DNA of 31,559 nucleotides from Deltaproteobacteria bacterium (GTDB lineage: Bacteria; Desulfobacterota; Desulfobacteria; Desulfobacterales; B30-G6): positions 1 through 31,559 of the forward strand of contig QMMS01000014.1 of the NCBI GenBank assembly GCA_003647375.1. The letters run 5' to 3'. Positions 8,057 through 17,117 of the stretch are shown here, piece by piece (within the stretch, counting starts at the first letter, position 1; every line of letters begins with the position of its first letter). Both the position numbers and the translations under genes were made by a program. The notes beneath the pieces were generated by a model. That model was not told where the DNA came from and searched no databases. It saw only the letters and a program-made list of their open reading frames with translations.

Positions 8057-9226
8057 CTATGTCATCAATTCTTTCTGCCGATTGTTCAGTACCTTTGTTG
8101 AATAATGGGTGCATGTCGCGATATTATCGATAAAGTTCTTGAACGTGGTGGAAATATTGTCGTATTCTTGTTGAAGGATATCCGGGTTCAGTGTCTGAAT
8201 TTTCAGGTCTTTCGAGGCCAGTACAGAGGCAAATTCAGGTTCATGACCAAGGTCTAAAAATGGAATATAACCAAAAAAATCGTCACGTTCCAGGTGTGCC
8301 AAGGGCACAAAACCATCATCGGTTTTCTGAACCAGAGATGCCTTGCCATGTTGGACCCGGAATAAGCGTTTCTCATCATCGCCCTGCTCGATCACCTTCT
8401 GGCTATACCTTAGATAGTCGTCAAGATCTATCTGCTTTGTTGAATACTCCACCACACGATCTGTGACGTGACGCAATCTCCTGTCCAGGCTCATGACAAA
8501 GGCCTTGAACTCGTATGACATTTTCGAATATTCCTGGGCAAGCCGTTGCGAATCGAGAACACCCAGCTGAACATCTCCCACAGCCTTGGCGGAATACATC
8601 CGCGAATGATTTCGGACCAGGAAAGAGGATATACTGCCGACAAAAGAGCCGTTCCCTATCTGAAAAAGTGTCAAGGGTTCTGAAGTGGTTTCCCTGATGA
8701 TATCAATGACTCCTTCGAGAACCACCCATACCCAGTTGCCGTGTCTGCCCTCTTGCAGTATGGTGTCACCGTCGTGAAATTCTTCTTCATCTACAACATA
8801 CATATAATCGACCAAAGGGCCCCAAATAACCGGAAGTGCTGCACCAGCATCAGAATACTTGGCAGTTCGGCTATCCATGGAGACCGGCCCCAGTCTTTCG
8901 GTCCGGCCTTCGTCCAGCATCTTCAGACCATCCAGAATAATCCCCATGCGCCCCTTGGTGATGACCCTTTCACTCGTGACGCTTGTCGTTGTAAACTCAA
9001 AGTCACCATCTGTCCAGCCAAACAGCGAATAAAGAGCATCCAGCCCCGAAAGCATGCCGCAGGAAGCATTGATTGGATTGCCGTTGTCAAAATAGATAAT
9101 GCCGGGTTCGGGCGCATATGGACTCATGATCCGCAAGATACCTGAACTGCCATTGCCCCCCAGAAGTTGCATGAGGTCGCCAAGATTGAGAAATTTAATG
9201 TTTCCCTGTAGTATGTCTTCTTTCAT
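8057..9226 (-). CDS. PATAN (DUF4388)-like protein with two cyclic-nucleotide-binding folds
   Basis: A 389-residue soluble protein. Residues 1-100 look like a PATAN/DUF4388 domain (QGNIKFLNLGDLMQLLG, GIIYFDNGNPINA, GLDALYSLFGW.DGDFEF), a module tied to small GTPases and response regulators. Residues about 145-250 form a cyclic-nucleotide-binding fold (DGDTILQEGRHGNWVWVVLEG) and about 270-360 a second, more divergent one (RLFRVQHGKASLVQ, FFGYIPFL). Neither carries the canonical FGE...R.A cassette (here FVGS and FFGY), so binding of cAMP or cGMP is uncertain. There is no C-terminal helix-turn-helix, so it is not a CRP-type transcription factor. It starts 7 bases after the MglA-like GTPase gene, with its Shine-Dalgarno region in that gene's stop, so it is probably a partner or regulator of the GTPase. 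Confidence 0.8.
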   Translation of the reverse strand: MKEDILQGNIKFLNLGDLMQLLGGNGSSGILRIMSPYAPEPGIIYFDNGNPINASCGMLSGLDALYSLFGWTDGDFEFTTTSVTSERVITKGRMGIILDGLKMLDEGRTERLGPVSMDSRTAKYSDAGAALPVIWGPLVDYMYVVDEEEFHDGDTILQEGRHGNWVWVVLEGVIDIIRETTSEPLTLFQIGNGSFVGSISSFLVRNHSRMYSAKAVGDVQLGVLDSQRLAQEYSKMSYEFKAFVMSLDRRLRHVTDRVVEYSTKQIDLDDYLRYSQKVIEQGDDEKRLFRVQHGKASLVQKTDDGFVPLAHLERDDFFGYIPFLDLGHEPEFASVLASKDLKIQTLNPDILQQEYDNISTTFKNFIDNIATCTHYSTKVLNNRQKELMT

Positions 9227-9233
9227 CCGATGC

Positions 9234-9848
9234 CTACTCAGCCCATTGTAATTCTCGTTGCAAAGCCTTTAATGTCAGTTGGACGCACTCCTTCAGCGCA
9301 TCACCGACCCCGGTACCCTTGGTGGCGCTACCCGGAAAAGCGGGCGCCTTTAACTGGCGATTGAGGTCTTTCTCCATTTTCTCAACAGACATCAATGGAA
9401 TGCCTTCATCAGCCAGATCCCTTTTATTGTATTGAAGCACCAGCGGTATCTTGAAGATATTCAGGCCGTACTCCTTTAAATTCTTCTGAAGGTCTTTCAG
9501 GGACAGCATATTTTTTTCTCGCCTCACCTCAAGAGAATCAGCCACAAAAACAATGCCATCGACACCCCTGAGAACAAGTTTACGGGTCGCACTGTATTGC
9601 ACCTGCCCCGGCACCGTGTACAGCTGCACCTTGATATCACAACCCCTGATCTTTCCTAACCCCATGGGAAGGAAATCAAAAAAGAGCGTTCGGTCACCTT
9701 CCGTGTTTATGGAAACCATCTCACCGGTTATCTGTTTTGAATAACTCTTGAATATATATTCCAGATTTGTGGTTTTCCCACCACGGCCCGGGCCGTAATA
9801 GACAATCTTACATTCGATCTCTCGTTTTTTCAGGTTAAATATTGCCAT
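9234..9848 (-). CDS. mglA: MglA-like small Ras-family GTPase
   Basis: A 204-residue GTPase closely resembling Myxococcus MglA in length and motifs: REIECKIVYYGPGRGGKTTN with the P-loop GPGRGGKT (19-26), GDRTLFFDFLPMGLG (51-65), LYTVPGQVQYSATRKLVLRGVDGIVFVADS with the G3 motif TVPGQ (78-82), NKRDL (G4, 141-145) and SATKG (G5, 174-178). In the family the GTP-bound form marks the leading cell pole and controls gliding or type IV pilus placement. No MglB (Roadblock) GAP gene is adjacent; a PATAN/cyclic-nucleotide protein occupies the partner position. CTGGAG lies about 11 bases before the ATG. Assignment to the family is firm, but the exact role is inferred. Confidence 0.92.
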   Translation of the reverse strand: MAIFNLKKREIECKIVYYGPGRGGKTTNLEYIFKSYSKQITGEMVSINTEGDRTLFFDFLPMGLGKIRGCDIKVQLYTVPGQVQYSATRKLVLRGVDGIVFVADSLEVRREKNMLSLKDLQKNLKEYGLNIFKIPLVLQYNKRDLADEGIPLMSVEKMEKDLNRQLKAPAFPGSATKGTGVGDALKECVQLTLKALQRELQWAE

Positions 9849-9871
9849 GCGGCACGACTCCAGGTGAAGAA

Positions 9872-9894
9872 ATAAAATCGCATAACGATTTTAT
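9872..9894. repeat. Degenerate hairpin A of the double-hairpin family
   Basis: ATAAAATCG-CATAA-CGATTTTAT, a 9-bp stem, followed by a decayed remnant of hairpin B (GAAACACGAC). It lies in the 110-base gap between the TPR gene and the GTPase gene. A run of nine T residues on the plus strand at 9952-9960 overlaps the TPR gene stop codon. Confidence 0.55.
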
Positions 9895-9958
9895 GAAACA
9901 CGACAGAAATTCTAATTCAACATATCATAATCAACTGTTACCCAAAAGCTCTTTTTTT

Positions 9959-10867
9959 TTATTTGCTTGTGATCTTTATATCAAGACAAAAATCTCCCTG
10001 CTTGGGCCCGGATTTAATTTGTGATTTAGCGGATACAATACCGGATCCGTTGAACATGGCTATGGGAGAATAAAACTGAAGATCTTTTAATGCATCACCC
10101 TCTTGCATCGGTTCAATGGTTTTGGCGTCATTTTTGGAGATTATCAGACTGAGCATATTGCCTGATTGAAAGTTTACGTCAAATTCAACAACCTTGCCTT
10201 TTGCCGGCCCGAAATTAAAATAGATGCCAATAGAACTGATGTCGATAAAGTCTTCCTCTTCCTCAGGTTCCTGAACCGGTTCTTCTTTTATCGAAACGGA
10301 GGTGAGATCTCTCTGGATTCCTTTACTTTTCAGTATTTCCACAAGGAAAAGTCGGACTTTTTCTAACTGAACGGGCAGAAAGTCTCCTTTGCTTACCCAG
10401 TCTTCATATTGATCTGCGGCCGCATCTTCAGAGTTGAGCTGGATGTGGCATCGCAATACATTCTTAGCAGCCACCACCCGGTGTGATTCTTTGTCGATAA
10501 GCTTGTTAAATTCACCCAAGGCTCGTTCAAACTGCCCGAATTTTGCAAGAGCGATGGCCCCTTCCAAAACCGCTTCCTCTTTGCTGTCCGACTTTGAGAA
10601 TGAAAACAGATTCTGGATAAGGTCCTGAGCTTTTTCTGAAAGTTCGGGTGACAACGGTCCTTTTTCTACGCGTTGAGTGTCTGAATCCAATAGACGGATC
10701 TTCTTCGCGATGCCTTTAAGAACCTTTTCCTTGTTCTGAATTCTGTCATTCTCTCGAATCTTTTGCTCAGCTTCAGTGTATTTACCTCTTGCTTCGTCAA
10801 GCAGGCCATGCTTTTTGTAAAGATCAGCCTCCCGCAGCAGCTCCTTGATGGATTCCTTTATTCCCAT
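9959..10867 (-). CDS. TPR-like protein with acidic linker and beta-rich C-terminal domain
   Basis: A 302-residue soluble protein that I do not recognise by name. The N-terminal ~190 residues are helical and TPR-like (ADLYKKHGLLDEARGKYTEAE, GAIALAKFGQFERALGEFNKL, AKNVLRCHIQLN). An acidic linker follows (EPVQEPEEEEDFIDISS), then a ~95-residue beta-rich C-terminal domain (KGKVVEFDVNFQSGNMLSLII...FCLDIKITSK) that is reminiscent of PilZ/YcgR-N-like barrels but lacks clear c-di-GMP motifs. The ATG at 10865-10867 has GAGGGA 5 bases upstream; an ATG four codons earlier has none. It heads the GTPase cluster, so a scaffold role in that module is plausible. Confidence 0.7.
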   Translation of the reverse strand: MGIKESIKELLREADLYKKHGLLDEARGKYTEAEQKIRENDRIQNKEKVLKGIAKKIRLLDSDTQRVEKGPLSPELSEKAQDLIQNLFSFSKSDSKEEAVLEGAIALAKFGQFERALGEFNKLIDKESHRVVAAKNVLRCHIQLNSEDAAADQYEDWVSKGDFLPVQLEKVRLFLVEILKSKGIQRDLTSVSIKEEPVQEPEEEEDFIDISSIGIYFNFGPAKGKVVEFDVNFQSGNMLSLIISKNDAKTIEPMQEGDALKDLQFYSPIAMFNGSGIVSAKSQIKSGPKQGDFCLDIKITSK

Positions 10868-11176
10868 TACTTCCCTCATTGCAGTCTGGAGACGTATAGG
10901 CTGTAGGCTATTAGACTGTTAGGTCGCTAACGGCCCAATAGTCTACAGTTTAACATTCTTCTGTATTCTGATTTCTGTCTCCTGTATTTCCTGATTCATA
11001 TACTTTATGATAAAATATAGTGCAACCCAGAGCCGGTACCGCTGAATCTGGGTATCTCTGCCCGTTCCTGGCAGGATCTTTCTGTTTCTCTAACTCGCAA
11101 TCTAACTCTTTATCCTGTTTTCATATAAAATGTCAATAATTGAACTATATATAAATATATTGACCCTAAAGTGAGC

Positions 11177-11253
11177 GTTTCAAATTTTAAGAATATGGAT
11201 TTTAGAAATAATTTCAAAGGATTTGATTCATTTAAATTCTTAAACTTTGAAAC
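11177..11253. repeat. Long inverted repeat upstream of mdh
   Basis: The arm GTTTCAAATTTTAAGAAT (11177-11194) pairs with ATTCTTAAACTTTGAAAC (11236-11253) at 17 of 18 positions, with a 41-base AT-rich interior. It lies in untranslated DNA between the divergently transcribed TPR gene and mdh. The function is unknown. Confidence 0.5.
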
Positions 11254-11406
11254 CCGTTGGGATTGCCGATCTTACCACATCTACGGCGTCAGATGCCATC
11301 CCGCATAGTTCACTATTCGGTCTTCGCTCTTCGAGCTACGCCCAGACAAGAGCGGAACAGCATCTTCCTTGTAGCTACGGCAACCTCGACAATTGCTCAA
11401 TTTAGG

Positions 11407-11434
11407 TTGACATCAATATCGTGTGTGCTATCAA
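11407..11434 (+). promoter_or_regulatory. Candidate sigma-70 promoter of mdh
   Basis: A perfect TTGACA (11407-11412), a 16-base spacer, and TATCAA (11429-11434) preceded by TGC, giving an extended -10 element. It lies about 60 bases before the mdh start, so the transcript would begin near the hairpin at 11433-11459. Confidence 0.5.
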
Positions 11435-11459
11435 ATAAATTTGCTTAGCAAATTTATTT
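11433..11459 (+). repeat. Hairpin in the mdh leader, related to hairpin A
   Basis: A perfect 12-bp stem, AAATAAATTTGC-TTA-GCAAATTTATTT. The flanking TATCAAATAAATTTGC resembles GTCAAATAAAATTGC at 30239-30253, so it is probably a diverged copy of hairpin A. It overlaps the predicted -10 region and would form at the 5' end of the mdh mRNA. Confidence 0.5.
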
Positions 11460-11469
11460 TCAGGTTTGA

Positions 11470-12426
<957 letters not shown>

Positions 12427-12441
12427 GCATAGCAAAGCCCC

Positions 12442-12470
12442 GTCATGCCGGACTTGATCCGGCATCCAGT
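12442..12470. repeat. Palindromic repeat GTCATGCCGGA...TCCGGCATCCAG
   Basis: ATGCCGGA-CTTGA-TCCGGCAT within GTCATGCCGGACTTGATCC and GGCATCCAG, a short REP-like palindrome known from many proteobacterial intergenic regions. It lies 15 bases after the mdh stop and is followed by CTCTTTTCT, so it may act as the mdh terminator. Its six-frame translation gives the common spurious GCRIKSGMT peptide. Confidence 0.65.
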
Positions 12471-12520
12471 CTCTTTTCTAGATAAGATCGCTTGAACATC
12501 GAACATTGAATGTTAATGGT

Positions 12521-12554
12521 CTCGCAAAAAGTCAGAAAAGCTACTTTTTACGAG
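12521..12554. repeat. CGTAAAAAGT-family hairpin
   Basis: CTCGCAAAAAGT pairs with ACTTTTTACGAG across a 10-base loop. The right arm is the exact complement of the left arm at 4994-5005. Confidence 0.6.
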
Positions 12555-12565
12555 AGTATTTTGTA

Positions 12566-12647
12566 TTTGGTGTTTAGTGTTTTGGGGTCTAATAGCTTGG
12601 TATATCAGCATTTTTTCCATACTAAATCCAAAATACTAAACACCAAA
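12566..12647. repeat. Word-repeat hairpin TTTGGTGTTTAGT
   Basis: The 20-base arm at 12566-12585 (TTTGGTGTTTAGTG...) pairs with 12628-12647 (...ACTAAACACCAAA) at 19 of 20 positions, with 42 bases between. Confidence 0.6.
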
Positions 12648-12650
12648 CAC

Positions 12651-12682
12651 TTGATGAATTCGACTTTTTACGAATTCATCAA
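12651..12682. repeat. Perfect 12-bp hairpin TTGATGAATTCG
   Basis: TTGATGAATTCG-ACTTTTTA-CGAATTCATCAA. The loop with its flanking bases reads CGACTTTTTACG, which shares its core with the CGTAAAAAGT family. Confidence 0.6.
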
Positions 12683-12839
12683 TGTTAAATGGAAGAGATG
12701 AAGAAACAGACGTAGAACCTGGAAGAAAAGGTTGATCGAGTATTCGGTATTCATTTTATTTCTTTTCATTCATCATTGGACGTTCGATGTTGGATGTTCG
12801 ATGTTCATCTTTGCTCGACCCTCCTACCCTATGCGTTCT

Positions 12840-14669
12840 TCACCCCAATCCCTCTTTCACTGCTTGCGCCACCCGGCGATTCATCCCCGGCAACACTGTC
12901 AGTGCTTCCAAATCCGCCGCTCTGACCAACTCGACACTGCCGAAATGCTTCAACAGCATAGCTTTTCTTTTTGGGCCCACCCCATAAATGTCATCCAGAA
13001 TCGAATGCATGGCCTGTTTGCCGCGTAGCTTTCTATGGTATTGAATGGCAAACCGATGCGCCTCATCCCGGATTTTCTGCAACAAGAGCAGACCATCCAG
13101 ATCTCTCCCAAACGAAACCGGATTAGCCCTTCCCATCTGGTAGATCTTGTCCCTGACTTCGCCTTTTTTTTCATCTTTCTTTGCAATGCCGACAATCTCA
13201 AAACTTTTGTTCAGCCCCAGCATATTGATGATGTCAACGGCAATATTCAGCTGCCCTTTGCCGCCATCCACCACCAGAAGATCGGGCAAAGGGTCAAGAC
13301 TCCCGGTCCGGCCATACCGCCGCCCCAACACCTCCGCCATTGCTGCGTAGTCGTCATGCATACCGGCTGTCTTGAGTCGGTATGTGCGATAGGCTGCTCT
13401 TTTCGGCCGACTCTTTTCAAATACCACCATGCCGGAGACCGATGCCCGCCCAAATATATGGGAGTTGTCGAAGCACTCTATCCTACGCGGCAGGCGCTCC
13501 ATGTTCAGTCGCTTCTTGAGCCGTATCAATAACGCCATATCGGCAGCGTTAGATGCCAGTGATTCACGCAGTCCATTTTCCGCATTCTCCAGTGCCATCA
13601 AAACAAGACGTCTTTTCTCTCCTCTCTGAGGACGGTGAATTTTAACCTTACCCTTCCTAAATTCTTTCAGTATGCCCTCGATAATTTCAACATCTTCAAG
13701 ACAATGAGACACGAGAATCTCCGGGGGAATCATATACGCCTGTTCATAAAACTGCCGCAAAAAACCGGTCAGAATATTCTCTTCCGTAGCCAAAATCTTT
13801 TCAAATACAAATTGACGCTTCCCCAGGAGAAAACCATTTCGAACATACAACATGACGATCATGGCATGGTCCGAAGATGTCACCAGTGCAATGACGTCCC
13901 GATCCTTTAAATCGGTGGATACCGAAAGCTGCTTTTCAAGTATCTTTTCAAGGGAAAAAAGTTTATCTCTCAACTCGGCGGCCTTTTCATATTGCTCCAA
14001 TTCCGCCTGTTGATTCATCTCTTTCTTGATTTTCATGATCAGGTCGGGTGTTCGGCCATTCAAAAACAATACGACTTCCTGTATCAATGCCCCATAGGTT
14101 TCTTTATCGACATCCATGCAACAGGGAGCCAGACATCGCCGCATCTGGTAATGCAGACAGGGTCTTGTCCTCTGGCTGAACTCCCTGTCCGAACACTTGC
14201 GAAGTTTGAAAGTCCGGTTCACGATCTTAAGGGATTGCCTCACCGCACCCGCCGATGTAAATGGGCCGAAAAAGAGGGTGCCGTCTTTTCTGATTTTTCG
14301 GACAATGGATATTTTGGGATAAGGATGTCGTGTATTGATACGCAAACAGGGATAGCGCTTGTCGTCTTTCAGGATAACATTGTATCTGGGCTTGTATTTC
14401 TTGATCAGGTTTGACTCGAGGATGAGGGCTTCTTTTTCAGATCCTACCAGAATAATATCAAAAGCGGCCACCCTGCTCACCAATACGCTTATCTTGGTAT
14501 CCGTATGTTTTGATTTTGAAAAATAGGATGCCAGTCGCTTCTTCAACTGCGCTGCCTTCCCGACATAAATAACCTTACCTTCGATGTCCTTGAGCAGGTA
14601 GACGCCCGGTCTTGAAGGGGTTCGGGAAAGCTGTTTTCGTATATCTGCTGCTGATTCCTGATAGGTCAT
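12840..14669 (-). CDS. uvrC: Excinuclease ABC subunit C
   Basis: The dual-incision nuclease of nucleotide excision repair. It has 609 residues, as is usual. The N-terminal GIY-YIG domain (about 15-95) has RPGVYLLKD, GKVIYVGKA and the conserved KYKPRYNVILKDDKRYP. A Cys cluster (RPCLHYQMRRCLAPC) follows, then the UVR motif (about 205-240), then the RNase H-like 5'-incision domain with ECFDNSHIFG, VSGMVVFE, DLLVVDGGKGQLN and DEAHRFAIQYHR, and C-terminal helix-hairpin-helix motifs (IYGVGPKRKAMLLKHFGS). It starts 121 bases after the uvrB stop. The pairing uvrB-uvrC makes functional sense, but the gap is filled by a repeat hairpin. The Shine-Dalgarno sequence is weak. Confidence 0.96.
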   Translation of the reverse strand: MTYQESAADIRKQLSRTPSRPGVYLLKDIEGKVIYVGKAAQLKKRLASYFSKSKHTDTKISVLVSRVAAFDIILVGSEKEALILESNLIKKYKPRYNVILKDDKRYPCLRINTRHPYPKISIVRKIRKDGTLFFGPFTSAGAVRQSLKIVNRTFKLRKCSDREFSQRTRPCLHYQMRRCLAPCCMDVDKETYGALIQEVVLFLNGRTPDLIMKIKKEMNQQAELEQYEKAAELRDKLFSLEKILEKQLSVSTDLKDRDVIALVTSSDHAMIVMLYVRNGFLLGKRQFVFEKILATEENILTGFLRQFYEQAYMIPPEILVSHCLEDVEIIEGILKEFRKGKVKIHRPQRGEKRRLVLMALENAENGLRESLASNAADMALLIRLKKRLNMERLPRRIECFDNSHIFGRASVSGMVVFEKSRPKRAAYRTYRLKTAGMHDDYAAMAEVLGRRYGRTGSLDPLPDLLVVDGGKGQLNIAVDIINMLGLNKSFEIVGIAKKDEKKGEVRDKIYQMGRANPVSFGRDLDGLLLLQKIRDEAHRFAIQYHRKLRGKQAMHSILDDIYGVGPKRKAMLLKHFGSVELVRAADLEALTVLPGMNRRVAQAVKEGLG

Positions 14670-14696
14670 GACTCATTGCCTATAAACAGTACCTAA

Positions 14697-14799
14697 AACT
14701 TTAAAACAGCTCGTTTTAAGTGTTAAGTTTTAGGTTTTAAGATAACACTTTTCTTTATTAATCAGATAGTTAAAACTTAACACCTAAAACCTAAAACTC
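14697..14799. repeat. Word repeat AAGTTTTAGGTTTTA between uvrB and uvrC
   Basis: The words GTGTTAAGTTTTA (14720-14732) and TAAAACTTAACAC (14771-14783) are exact complements, extended by further CCTAAAAC units up to 14798. The block runs into the 3' end of uvrB, and the uvrB stop codon TAG (14791-14793) lies within a CCTAAAAC unit. Confidence 0.65.
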
Positions 14800-16785
14800 A
14801 AACAAAATAGCCTTTTTTAATTCCGCAATCCGGTCACGAAGAATCGCGGCTCTTTCAAATGCGAGTTCTTTTGCGGCCACTCTCATTTCCGTCTCCATTT
14901 GTTCCAGGGCAATTTCGAGGCTCTCTTCGCTGTCATAGCCTTGAAGTCGCTCCGACACTTTGTCCAATGGGGCATAGTCGGCATCAACTGCGGCTGAAAA
15001 TGAGCCGGCAATCTCCTTTTTGATGGATTTAGGTGTAATACCATGCGTATCGTTATAGGTTTTCTGAATCGTTTGTCTTCTGTTGGTCTCGTCGATCGCT
15101 CTCTGCATGGAGCCGGTTATGACATCTGCATACATGATGACACATCCGTTGACATTTCGGGCAGCACGGCCACATGTCTGGATCAAAGATCGCGTAGAAC
15201 GCAGAAATCCTTCCTTGTCAGCGTCGAGAATGGCCACCAGGGACACCTCGGGAATGTCCAGGCCCTCGCGGAGAAGGTTGATGCCGATGAGAACATCGAA
15301 TTTGCCCATACGCAGGTCTCTGATAATATCCATCCGTTCCAGCGTGTTGATATCCGCATGCAGGTATCTGACCTTTACTTCCAGATCCGAATAATATTCA
15401 CTCAAATCCTCAGCCATCCGTTTCGTCAGTGTGGTGACAAGCACCCTTTCATTTTTTTGGGTCCGGCCGCGAATTTCCATGAGAAGATCGTCTACCTGGT
15501 TTTCCGCACCGCGAACGACTATTTCGGGATCCAGCAAACCGGTTGGCCGAACAATCTGTTCGACGATTGCGCGGGATCCTTTTTCCAGTTCATATTCGGC
15601 AGGTGTCGCCGACACATAGACCGCCTGTTTTATTCTGGAGGCTGTCTCCTCAAATTTCAGCGGCCGGTTGTCAAGTGCGGAAGGAAGGCGGAAACCGTAT
15701 TCCACAAGTGTCATTTTTCGGGACCGATCCCCTTTGTACATGGCCCGTAGCTGCGGAACAGCGATATGACTTTCATCGATGAACAGAAGGTAGTCATCCG
15801 GAAAATAATCGAGAAGCGTGGGCGGCGGGGCCCCCACCGCCCGCCCGGTAAAATGACGGGAGTAATTTTCGATTCCATTACAATATCCGATTTCCTGGAT
15901 CATCTCCATATCAAACTGGGTCCGTTCTTCGATCCGTTGTTCCTCGATGTATTTTTTCATCTCCCTGAAGCCTTGTACGCGCTCCTTCAACTCATCCTGA
16001 ATTGTCTGAACCGCCTTTCTTCTTTTTCCAGCCGACTTGACGTAGTGGCTAGCCGGGAAAATGGCGGTTCGCCGAAGGCTTCGATGGACAGTTCCTTTCA
16101 GGGCGTCGATCTCTGAGATGGCTTCAATCTGATCGCCAAAAAAATCAATTCGTACGGCAAGGCTGTCTTCATAGGCAGGAAACACTTCCAGGCGGTCTCC
16201 GCGCACCCTGAAAACCCCCCGGTGAAAATCAATGTCATTTCTTTCATACTGCATGGCAACAAGCTGCGCCAGAACAGTATCCCTTCCCATGTCCAGGCCC
16301 TCTTCGATTTCGACCTTCATGGACAGATATTCTTCAGGTTCTCCCAGTCCAAAAATACAAGAAACGCTGGCCACCACAATGACGTCTTGACGTGTCAAAA
16401 CAGATCGGGTGGCCGAATGTCGCATTTTATCGATCATTTCATTGATGGAGGAATCTTTTTGAATATAGGTATCACTCGATGGAATGTAGGCTTCCGGCTG
16501 GTAGTAATCATAATAGGACACAAAGTACTCGACAGCATTTTCCGGGAAAAGTGAACGGAATTCATTGTAAAGTTGAGCGGCAAGTGTCTTGTTGGGAGCC
16601 AGCACCAGTGTAGGCTTGCCTGCCCTTGCAATCGCATGCGCCATTGTGAATGTTTTTCCGGAACCGGTCACACCCAGCAGAACCTGATGCTGCTCGCCGC
16701 GTATCAGGTTTTCACTCAAGGTTTTGATGGCATTTGGCTGGTCACCCGTGGGTGTGAAGTCGGAAACTAGTTTGAAAGGAGGCAT
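14791..16785 (-). CDS. uvrB: Excinuclease ABC subunit B
   Basis: The damage-verifying helicase of nucleotide excision repair. It has 664 residues, of normal length. The start [20 protein letters not shown] matches the family N-terminus. Walker A GVTGSGKT lies at about 39-46, the beta-hairpin [12 protein letters not shown] follows, then Walker B LLFIDESH, the helicase motif [27 protein letters not shown] with QTCGRAAR, and the C-terminal UVR motif ([19 protein letters not shown]). The final residues FEF and the stop codon fall in a repeat. There is no Shine-Dalgarno sequence: a 9-base tandem array begins 6 bases upstream of the ATG. Confidence 0.97.
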   Translation of the reverse strand: MPPFKLVSDFTPTGDQPNAIKTLSENLIRGEQHQVLLGVTGSGKTFTMAHAIARAGKPTLVLAPNKTLAAQLYNEFRSLFPENAVEYFVSYYDYYQPEAYIPSSDTYIQKDSSINEMIDKMRHSATRSVLTRQDVIVVASVSCIFGLGEPEEYLSMKVEIEEGLDMGRDTVLAQLVAMQYERNDIDFHRGVFRVRGDRLEVFPAYEDSLAVRIDFFGDQIEAISEIDALKGTVHRSLRRTAIFPASHYVKSAGKRRKAVQTIQDELKERVQGFREMKKYIEEQRIEERTQFDMEMIQEIGYCNGIENYSRHFTGRAVGAPPPTLLDYFPDDYLLFIDESHIAVPQLRAMYKGDRSRKMTLVEYGFRLPSALDNRPLKFEETASRIKQAVYVSATPAEYELEKGSRAIVEQIVRPTGLLDPEIVVRGAENQVDDLLMEIRGRTQKNERVLVTTLTKRMAEDLSEYYSDLEVKVRYLHADINTLERMDIIRDLRMGKFDVLIGINLLREGLDIPEVSLVAILDADKEGFLRSTRSLIQTCGRAARNVNGCVIMYADVITGSMQRAIDETNRRQTIQKTYNDTHGITPKSIKKEIAGSFSAAVDADYAPLDKVSERLQGYDSEESLEIALEQMETEMRVAAKELAFERAAILRDRIAELKKAILFEF

Positions 16786-16791
16786 ATTTTT

Positions 16792-16872
16792 TTGAGTTCG
16801 TTGAGTTCGTTGAGTTCGTTGAGTTCATTGGGTTCGTTGAGTTCATTGGGTTTGTTGTGTTTGTTGGGATAC
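16792..16872. repeat. 9-base tandem repeat TTGAGTTCG upstream of uvrB
   Basis: Nine 9-base units in register: three exact TTGAGTTCG, then TTGAGTTCA, TTGGGTTCG, TTGAGTTCA, TTGGGTTTG, TTGTGTTTG and a decayed TTGGGATAC. The same unit recurs at 28804-28839 with inverted units at 28863-28898. Read on the minus strand it lies just before the uvrB ATG and displaces any Shine-Dalgarno sequence. It translates to Asn-Ser-Thr repeats but is not a gene. Confidence 0.85.
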
Positions 16873-16922
16873 TGGATAGCTGGAACAACGTAAACCCGAA
16901 GCACGAAATTCGAAATCCTAAA

Positions 16923-16961
16923 CGGTTCGACAGGCTCACCGCCCTGAGCAAGGTCGAAGGG
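16923..16961. repeat. Palindromic repeat nested inside a word repeat
   Basis: GGTTCGACAGGCTCACC...CTGAGCAAGGTCGAAGGG forms an imperfect hairpin (TTCGAC and GCTCA arms) of a kind common in bacterial intergenic DNA. It interrupts the AAATTCGAA word text, which resumes immediately after it, as expected for insertion of one repeat into another. Confidence 0.55.
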
Positions 16962-17039
16962 CAATCCCAAATGACACAAATTCGAATGATCAAAACACCT
17001 CCCACGGTTAACGTTTTAATCCATTGGCTATGTTTTGGA

Positions 17040-17100
17040 CATTTGAGCATTCGATATTCGGATTTGTTTCGAATTTCGATATTAGAATTTAGAATTTACT
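17040..17100. repeat. Dispersed AAATTCGAA word repeat, inverted copy
   Basis: TTTGAGCATTCGATATTC, GATTTGTTTCGAA and TAGAATTTAGAATTTA match the complement of 153-219 word for word. It lies between cysS and the nested repeat. Confidence 0.6.
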
Positions 17101-17117
17101 ACATTGGACCAGAAATT

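Larger units (their letters stand above)
12427..12839. other. 413-base convergent gap packed with repeats
   Basis: There is no gene between the mdh and uvrC stop codons. In order it holds a palindromic repeat (12442-12470), GAACATCGAACATTG words (about 12493-12512), a CGTAAAAAGT-family hairpin (12521-12554), a long hairpin (12566-12647), a perfect 12-bp hairpin (12651-12682), and more GTTCGATGTTGG words (12779-12813). Some of these could end transcription from either side. Confidence 0.7.
16786..17117. other. 332-base gap between cysS and uvrB, all repeats
   Basis: No coding is seen. Nearest uvrB is the 9-base tandem array (16792-16872). Then come AAATTCGAA-type words interrupted by a palindromic insert at 16923-16961, then more words (TTCGAATGATCAAAAC, about 16980-16996). 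About 45 bases of ordinary sequence follow, then a word block at 17040-17100 that ends 17 bases before the cysS stop. Confidence 0.65.

Noticed and set aside
11257..11448. 63-codon plus-strand frame before mdh
   Set aside because: No ribosome-binding site, no recognisable domain, and it crosses the predicted mdh promoter and leader hairpin.
16792..16872. Possible CRISPR array
   Set aside because: The units are directly adjacent 9-base repeats without spacers, and there is no cas gene in the window.
16742..17050. Minus-strand frame with Asn-Ser-Thr repeats
   Set aside because: The repeats are only the 9-base intergenic array read in frame; the rest is word-repeat DNA and the uvrB start.
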